A stretch of DNA of 64,000 nucleotides from Rosettibacter sp964572725 (lineage in GTDB: Bacteria > Bacteroidota > Ignavibacteria > Ignavibacteriales > Melioribacteraceae), in NCBI GenBank assembly GCA_964572725.1, contig CAZNFW010000012.1:1-64000 (forward strand), written 5' to 3'. Each line of letters starts with the position of its first letter. Position 1 is the stretch's first letter. A program made the position numbers and the translations under genes. Positions 59,824 through 64,000 of the stretch are shown piece after piece. The notes beneath the pieces were generated by a model, which worked only from the letters and a program-made list of their open reading frames with translations, was not told the DNA's origin and made no database searches.

Positions 59824-60048
59824 TTATCCTCTCCTATCAATTATTGAGCCGATAGTAACTCCAGTAATTTTACCTTTTGCATTGTAGAATTCATAACTTA
59901 ATATTTCTTTTTGTTTATCTGGATAAAGATTTGCAAAGAATTTTTTTTCTTCCTGAGTTACTTCCGGCTTTTTAATTTTATTTGCGTTATTTAATGTTCC
60001 ATGATTTACTACAGAATAGTTCCCGATTAAGTTTGTTGTTATTTTCAT
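59824..60048 (-). CDS. Small conserved-position protein between flgC and fliE
   Basis: 74 residues from the ATG at 60048, with GGAGAT 5-6 bp upstream; the longer frame to 60132 lies inside flgC and has no ribosome binding site. The sequence (KKPEVTQEEKKFFANLYPDK then SYEFYNAKGKITGVTIGSII) shows a short helix followed by two strands. I do not recognise the family. The tight spacing (overlap or 1 bp on both sides) shows that it is translated with the rod genes, so a role in rod or MS-ring assembly is possible. Confidence 0.75.
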   Translation of the reverse strand: MKITTNLIGNYSVVNHGTLNNANKIKKPEVTQEEKKFFANLYPDKQKEILSYEFYNAKGKITGVTIGSIIDRRG

Positions 60049-60049
60049 T

Positions 60050-60550
60050 TTATATCTCCAGTGAATCTTTGACCATTTGTTTTGATGAATTAAGTGCAGT
60101 GAGATTTGCTTCATATGCACGGGTAGCAGCAATCATATCAACCATTTCGTTAATAATATTTACATTTGACATCTGTACATATCCGTTTTTATCAGCATCT
60201 GGATGGTCTGGCATATAAACAACATCACCAGGTTTTTCGTCAGTCATCTCATTTATCTCTATATTATCTTGTACGGGCGGCAACGAAACATCCTTTGTTT
60301 TGACACCAGAAAAATGATTTTCATTTGTTGTGCTCAGTTTAAGAATCTGTCCCTCAATTGCAAGTTTTGAAGCAAAGCTTGTCTTTTCTTCTTGCACTTT
60401 TAAATATTTTCTTTGATATGGTTCGCCGTTTTCAGTTCTTATTGTATCTGCATTTGCAATGTTCTGAGCAATGAGTTCCATTTTTTTTCTTTGAATACTC
60501 ATTCCTCGAGCACTAATTCCAAAACCAAATAAGCTGCCTAAGATTTTCAA
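60050..60550 (-). CDS. flgC: Flagellar proximal rod protein FlgC
   Basis: 166 residues, slightly longer than usual. GFGISARGMSIQRKKMELIA with QNIANADTIRTENGEPYQRK at the start and NVNIINEMVDMIAATRAYEA at the end are canonical. It forms the proximal rod with FlgB and FlgF. It overlaps flgB by 4 bp. Confidence 0.97.
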   Translation of the reverse strand: MKILGSLFGFGISARGMSIQRKKMELIAQNIANADTIRTENGEPYQRKYLKVQEEKTSFASKLAIEGQILKLSTTNENHFSGVKTKDVSLPPVQDNIEINEMTDEKPGDVVYMPDHPDADKNGYVQMSNVNIINEMVDMIAATRAYEANLTALNSSKQMVKDSLEI

Positions 60551-60939
60551 GTTCTACTCCCCCCTCTTATTACACTTTGTAATGTTTTGTAATATTCTCC
60601 TACTTTTTTCGAAGCAAATTTGAAACGCAGTGTATTTTCTGCTAATTCAGCCATTTCTTTTTCGATATTAACATTATTAATTCCAGAAATATTCTCACTG
60701 CTTTCATCATAAATTACTTCAAATGCAGGATTATCATCTTGAGTTGAATTTATAGCGGGAAGATGTTTGCTGTGAGTAGTTTTTAATATTGCATCAGAAT
60801 TTTCTTTTAAAAGACTTTTGAAAGAAACATCTTCTCTTTTATAATTTTCTGTTTGAACATTGGCAATATTATTTGCAATAACCTTATTCTTTACAACACA
60901 ATAATTAAGCAGGTTTTCAAGCAATTTTATTGTTGACAT
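60547..60939 (-). CDS. flgB: Flagellar proximal rod protein FlgB
   Basis: 130 residues. LENLLNYCVVKNKVIANNIA with NVQTENYKREDVSFKSLLKE and the end NNVNIEKEMAELAENTLRFK are the FlgB pattern. It is the first gene of the flgBC-fliEFGHIJ-fliK-flgDE operon. A sigma-54 type promoter lies 28 bp upstream of the ATG. The ribosome binding site is poor (CCAGAAATGT). Confidence 0.96.
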   Translation of the reverse strand: MSTIKLLENLLNYCVVKNKVIANNIANVQTENYKREDVSFKSLLKENSDAILKTTHSKHLPAINSTQDDNPAFEVIYDESSENISGINNVNIEKEMAELAENTLRFKFASKKVGEYYKTLQSVIRGGSRT

Positions 60940-60966
60940 ACATTTCTGGATTTTTTAATAATGTAT

Positions 60967-60981
60967 CCAAAAGAAATGCCA
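60967..60981 (-). promoter_or_regulatory. Sigma-54 promoter of the flgB operon
   Basis: Minus strand TGGCATTTCTTTTGG: TGGCA at -24, TTGG at -12 where the consensus has TTGC. Spacing to the flgB ATG (leader of about 17 nt) and to the palindromic site (50 bp) matches the other three promoters. Confidence 0.65.
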
Positions 60982-61031
60982 CAACAAATAATTGATTTTT
61001 AATGAATTGTTTAAAAGATAACTAAAAAGAT

Positions 61032-61047
61032 TGGCTAAATATGAACA
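61032..61047. promoter_or_regulatory. Palindromic activator site (UAS) of the flgB operon
   Basis: TGGCTAAATATGAACA on the plus strand, followed by G as in the other sites. The left arm is identical to the sites at 16717 and 47916, and the right arm is degenerate. It lies 50 bp upstream of the -24 element, in the 119-bp non-coding stretch between flgB and the 81-residue gene. Confidence 0.62.
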
Positions 61048-61058
61048 GTTGTAAATTA

Positions 61059-61304
61059 TTAATCATTATAATCAAGAATAATACTTTTAGTTTGACCACA
61101 AGAACATACGAACTTGATTTCTTTTACAATATCATTTGCATCTTTCTTTATATAAACTTTAACACCCTCAATATCATCTTCTTCAACAGAAATTTTTGTG
61201 TAACCTTTGATTTCAACATCTGAGGCTTTAATTAAATTGCCCGTATGAACTTTGTTCTTTGTAAAAATATCTTTCATTAAAGCTTCTTCAAAACGATTAG
61301 GCAT
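61059..61304 (-). CDS. Small protein of unknown function after cheB
   Basis: 81 residues. The C-terminal half contains alternating strands and a CSCG motif (IKFVCSCGQTKSIILDYND) that could bind a metal or be a simple Cys pair. The N-terminus (NRFEEALMKDIFTKNKVHTG) is helical. I do not recognise the family. It overlaps cheB by 8 bp, so it is made together with the chemotaxis proteins. The next gene downstream, flgB, has its own promoter. Confidence 0.78.
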   Translation of the reverse strand: MPNRFEEALMKDIFTKNKVHTGNLIKASDVEIKGYTKISVEEDDIEGVKVYIKKDANDIVKEIKFVCSCGQTKSIILDYND

Positions 61305-62370
61305 GGCAAAGCACCTTATTTATTAATTCTGGAATTTTTTCTAATGGCAAAACTGAATCTGCAAGACCTGCATCAACAATTGCTTTTGGCATTCCATAAA
61401 CTACACAGGATTCTTCATCTTGGGCAATTGAATATCCGCCTACACTTTTCAAATACTTTACTGCTTCCAGACCATCTTTTCCCATTCCTGTCATTATTAC
61501 ACCAAGTGTATGTTTACCATAAAAATCTACAACTGAACTCATCATTACATCAACCGATGGTTTATGAATTGAATCCATTGGCTCTTCTGTAATTTCTATT
61601 GCGGCATTAGATAGATTAATTTTCTTTATTTTCATATGATAACCGCCCGGTGCAATATAAATAACACCATTTTGAACAGCTTCTCCATTTTCTGCTTCTT
61701 TCACAGTTAAGCTGCAAATAGTATTCAATCTGTCTGCAAGTGATTTTGTAAACTTAGGTGGCATATGCTGAACAATAAAAATTGGGACTTTGATGTTAGG
61801 TGATAAGTTTGGCAATACTTTTTGCAACGACAAAGGTCCACCAGTTGATATTCCTATTGAAACTGCGTGAAAATCATTTCTTGATATTTCTTTCTGAGAA
61901 ATTGGAATAGTTTTTTTTCTGGAAAGTTCAGAAGATTTTGCAAGTCTTTCTAATCTTTCTTTAAGAAATTTTTGACGATAAATTTCTTTTACTTTTGTAA
62001 TTAAGCTATCTTTAATCTTTGTTATATTAACATTGACATATGACAATTCTTTAGGAATAAAATCAACTGCTCCTAATTCTAAAGCTGTTAATGTTGCTTC
62101 AGCTCCTTCAGTTGTAAGAGAGCTGACCATTAAAACTGCAGTTGGAGATTCTGCCATTATTTTTTTTAATGCAGTAAGCCCATCCATTACAGGCATTTCA
62201 ATATCAAGAGTAATAATGTCGGGTTTTAATTTTTTTGCAAGTTCAACGCCTTCCTGACCATTACGTGCAGTACCAATTACTTTTATTTTCTCATCACTTT
62301 CAAGCATAAGTGAAAGAGATTTACGCATGAAAGCTGAGTCATCTACAACAAGTACAGAAATATTACGCAT
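61297..62370 (-). CDS. cheB: Chemotaxis methylesterase/deamidase CheB
   Basis: 357 residues from the ATG at 62370; a longer frame to 62412 lies inside cheA and is less likely. The receiver has VVDDSAFMRKSL and phosphoacceptor Asp in IITLDIEMPVMDG. The catalytic domain has Ser in GISTGGPLSL, His in IVQHMPPKFTKS and Asp in MTGMGKDGLE. CheB removes methyl groups from chemoreceptors when phosphorylated by CheA. It overlaps cheA by 8 bp. No cheR is in the window. Confidence 0.97.
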   Translation of the reverse strand: MRNISVLVVDDSAFMRKSLSLMLESDEKIKVIGTARNGQEGVELAKKLKPDIITLDIEMPVMDGLTALKKIMAESPTAVLMVSSLTTEGAEATLTALELGAVDFIPKELSYVNVNITKIKDSLITKVKEIYRQKFLKERLERLAKSSELSRKKTIPISQKEISRNDFHAVSIGISTGGPLSLQKVLPNLSPNIKVPIFIVQHMPPKFTKSLADRLNTICSLTVKEAENGEAVQNGVIYIAPGGYHMKIKKINLSNAAIEITEEPMDSIHKPSVDVMMSSVVDFYGKHTLGVIMTGMGKDGLEAVKYLKSVGGYSIAQDEESCVVYGMPKAIVDAGLADSVLPLEKIPELINKVLCHA

Positions 62371-64000
62371 TAATTCTTTTTTCCAGCTTGTTAAACAATT
62401 CGTTAATATCAAGTATTATTACAACTGTGCCATCTCCCATGATTGTTGAACCTGCAATGCCATCTATTTTTCCAAGATAATTACCGAGTGATTTAATAAC
62501 AACTTCCTGTTGACCAACCAAATCATCTACTTTTATTCCGAATCTTTTTTCTGCTACACCTACTTCAACTATATACTGCCACTCACTTTCTTTTTTATGA
62601 CCATTTTCACTACTGTTGATAAGTTCTTCTAATCCAACAATTGGTAAAATAGAATCACGCAAATTAATTACTTCTTTACCTCTTACTGTTTCTATCTGAT
62701 TTTTATTTACTCTAATTACTTCGATAACAGAATGGAGAGGAATAACAAGAGTTTGATTGCAGGCTTTTACAATCATACCCGAAATAATTGCAAGAGTTAA
62801 AGGAAGTCTCAAAATTATTTTTGTTCCTTTATCTACTTCTGATTCAACAGAAATAGTTCCTCTTAATTTTGCTACATTAGTTTTAACAACATCCATCCCA
62901 ACTCCGCGGCCCGAGACATTTGTTACAACTTCTGCGGTGGAAAACCCGGGATGAAAAATTAAATTGTATGCTTCCTGTTTGGATAGTTCTTTTGCTCTTT
63001 CTGCAGTGATAAAACCCTTGCTAATTGCTTTTTCTTTAATTACTTCAGGGTCTATTCCTTTTCCATCATCTTCAATTTTAATTACGATATTATTTCCTTC
63101 ATGCTCAGCAGATAAAATAACTGTACCTTTTCTATTCTTTCCTTTTGCTAATCTAATTTCTGGTTTTTCTATTCCATGGTCAATTGCATTTCGGACAAGG
63201 TGAACAAGCGGGTCGTTAATTTCTTCAATTAAGTTTTTGTCAACTTCTGTATCTTCACCATAAATTTTAAGTTCAACTTCTTTTTCAAGTTCTTTGCATA
63301 AATCTCTTACTACTCGTGGAAATCGATTAAACACTTTACCAATTTTAATCATTCTTAATTTCATTACAACGAGCTGAAGTTCACTTGTCATCAAATCAAT
63401 TTGTTTAGTTGCATCAGCCAAATCTTTAGCAATGTTTGAATTCTCAAATTCAAGTGCAACCTGACTGTTAACCTGCATTAGACGATTTCTTCCTAAAACT
63501 AATTCAGATGCTATATTCAATAATGCATCAAGCCTTTCAACTTCTACTCTAATTGTATTATCTGTTTTCTTTGATTCTGCAGCAGAAGTTATTTTTGATA
63601 CAGTATTTTTTTCTTTAAAAGTTGTATCAACTGGTTCAACCTTTGCTTGATTTGTATCAACTTGATTTGAATTTTGGACTTGAGTTTCTTTTTGAATTTC
63701 ATTTGCAGGAGCATTCCCCATGCTTTCCAGTAAGCCAGTGAGAACCTTAATAACATTTTCTACATCAACATCTTCATTTTTTTCATTTTCGATTTTTACA
63801 AGTAACTCCTTAATAGTATCATAACCTAAAATAATTCCATCCATTAAATCAGAATTTAATTTTGCTTCTCCTCTGCGCAGCTTATTTAATATGTCCTCGC
63901 ACTTATGTGTAATAGCAGGGAGTTTTTCAAGACCAAGAAAACCAGAGGTACCTTTAATTGTATGAAACGAACGAAAGATTTGATTTAATAAATCTAAATC
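62363..64000 (-). CDS. cheA: Chemotaxis histidine kinase CheA, 5' end outside window
   Basis: The frame stays open from the stop at 62363 to the window edge, so the gene is longer than the ATG at 63844 suggests. The first visible residues include the Hpt box FRSFHTIKGTSGFLGLEKL with the phosphorylated His. After a low-complexity linker come the dimerisation domain (VERLDALLNIASELVLGRNR), the ATPase motifs HLVRNAIDHGIEKP, DDGKGIDPEVI and GRGVGMDVVKTNV, and the C-terminal CheW-like regulatory domain ending in HGDGTVVIILDINEL-type strands. CheA phosphorylates CheB and CheY-type receivers. It overlaps cheB by 8 bp. Confidence 0.97.
   Translation of the reverse strand, partial: DLDLLNQIFRSFHTIKGTSGFLGLEKLPAITHKCEDILNKLRRGEAKLNSDLMDGIILGYDTIKELLVKIENEKNEDVDVENVIKVLTGLLESMGNAPANEIQKETQVQNSNQVDTNQAKVEPVDTTFKEKNTVSKITSAAESKKTDNTIRVEVERLDALLNIASELVLGRNRLMQVNSQVALEFENSNIAKDLADATKQIDLMTSELQLVVMKLRMIKIGKVFNRFPRVVRDLCKELEKEVELKIYGEDTEVDKNLIEEINDPLVHLVRNAIDHGIEKPEIRLAKGKNRKGTVILSAEHEGNNIVIKIEDDGKGIDPEVIKEKAISKGFITAERAKELSKQEAYNLIFHPGFSTAEVVTNVSGRGVGMDVVKTNVAKLRGTISVESEVDKGTKIILRLPLTLAIISGMIVKACNQTLVIPLHSVIEVIRVNKNQIETVRGKEVINLRDSILPIVGLEELINSSENGHKKESEWQYIVEVGVAEKRFGIKVDDLVGQQEVVIKSLGNYLGKIDGIAGSTIMGDGTVVIILDINELFNKLEKRINA

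Overview
The window is AT-rich (roughly 30% G+C by eye), and every gene I can support lies on the minus strand, so transcription runs from high to low coordinates. It holds an almost complete flagellar locus with its regulators, two stator pairs, part of the chemotaxis system and a probable flagellin-glycosylation island. P- and L-ring genes (flgI, flgH, flgA) show a Gram-negative envelope. Protein style, low G+C and the FlhF/FlhG/FliW/CsrA gene set suggest an Ignavibacteria-like member of the Bacteroidota/Chlorobiota group. That is an inference from gene content, with no search run.

Layout in transcription order. (1) 64000-61059: cheA (5' end outside), cheB and a small unknown gene. (2) 60939-48156: flgB, flgC, a small unknown gene, fliE, fliF, fliG, fliH, fliI, fliJ, a MotE-like gene, fliK, flgD, a TIGR02530-type gene and flgE. 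(3) 47835-38682: fliL, M, N, O, P, Q, R, flhB, flhA, flhF, flhG. (4) 38594-21147: a small membrane protein, fliA, two HDOD proteins, a degenerate kinase, a membrane protein, flgF, G, A, H, I, J, N, K, L, a second motAB pair, fliW, csrA, a receiver-Hpt gene with an assembly gap, motA, motB and two receiver genes. (5) 21098-16741: three genes of unknown role, including a PAS histidine kinase. (6) 16612-5746: nucleotide-sugar enzymes and glycosyltransferases. (7) 5332-1689: fliC, fliS, fliD, a FliT-like gene and flgM. (8) 1527-1: cheW, bacteriohemerythrin, a TonB-domain protein and the first 35 codons of a methyl-accepting chemotaxis protein.

Regulation can be read from the sequence. Four operons (flgB, fliL, the small-membrane-protein/fliA operon and the sugar/glycosyltransferase operon) each have a sigma-54 type -24/-12 element of the form TGGYAT-N5-TTGN close to the start codon. 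Each also has, 50-71 bp further upstream, a copy of one palindrome, consensus TGGYTAATATTARCCA. This looks like the binding site of an unidentified sigma-54 activator that is not in the window. Late genes carry sigma-28 elements of the form TAAA-N15-NNCGATAA: before fliC, cheW and the orf215 operon, and inside the genes just upstream of flgM and fliW. The FliA encoded here appears to lack the sigma-3 domain. The flagellin leader carries GGA motifs in a hairpin loop and in the ribosome binding site, and csrA and fliW are in the window, which suggests CsrA/FliW control of flagellin. The flgE leader has two GC-rich hairpins that also expose GGA.

Other unusual points are a 162-bp MITE-like inverted-repeat element at 47951-48112, a 145-nt overlap of motA and motB, a FlgJ fused to a lytic transglycosylase, a 1540-residue glycosyltransferase with several catalytic domains, and a sensor-kinase-like protein without its phospho-accepting histidine. 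No tRNA, rRNA, CRISPR array or intact insertion sequence was seen.
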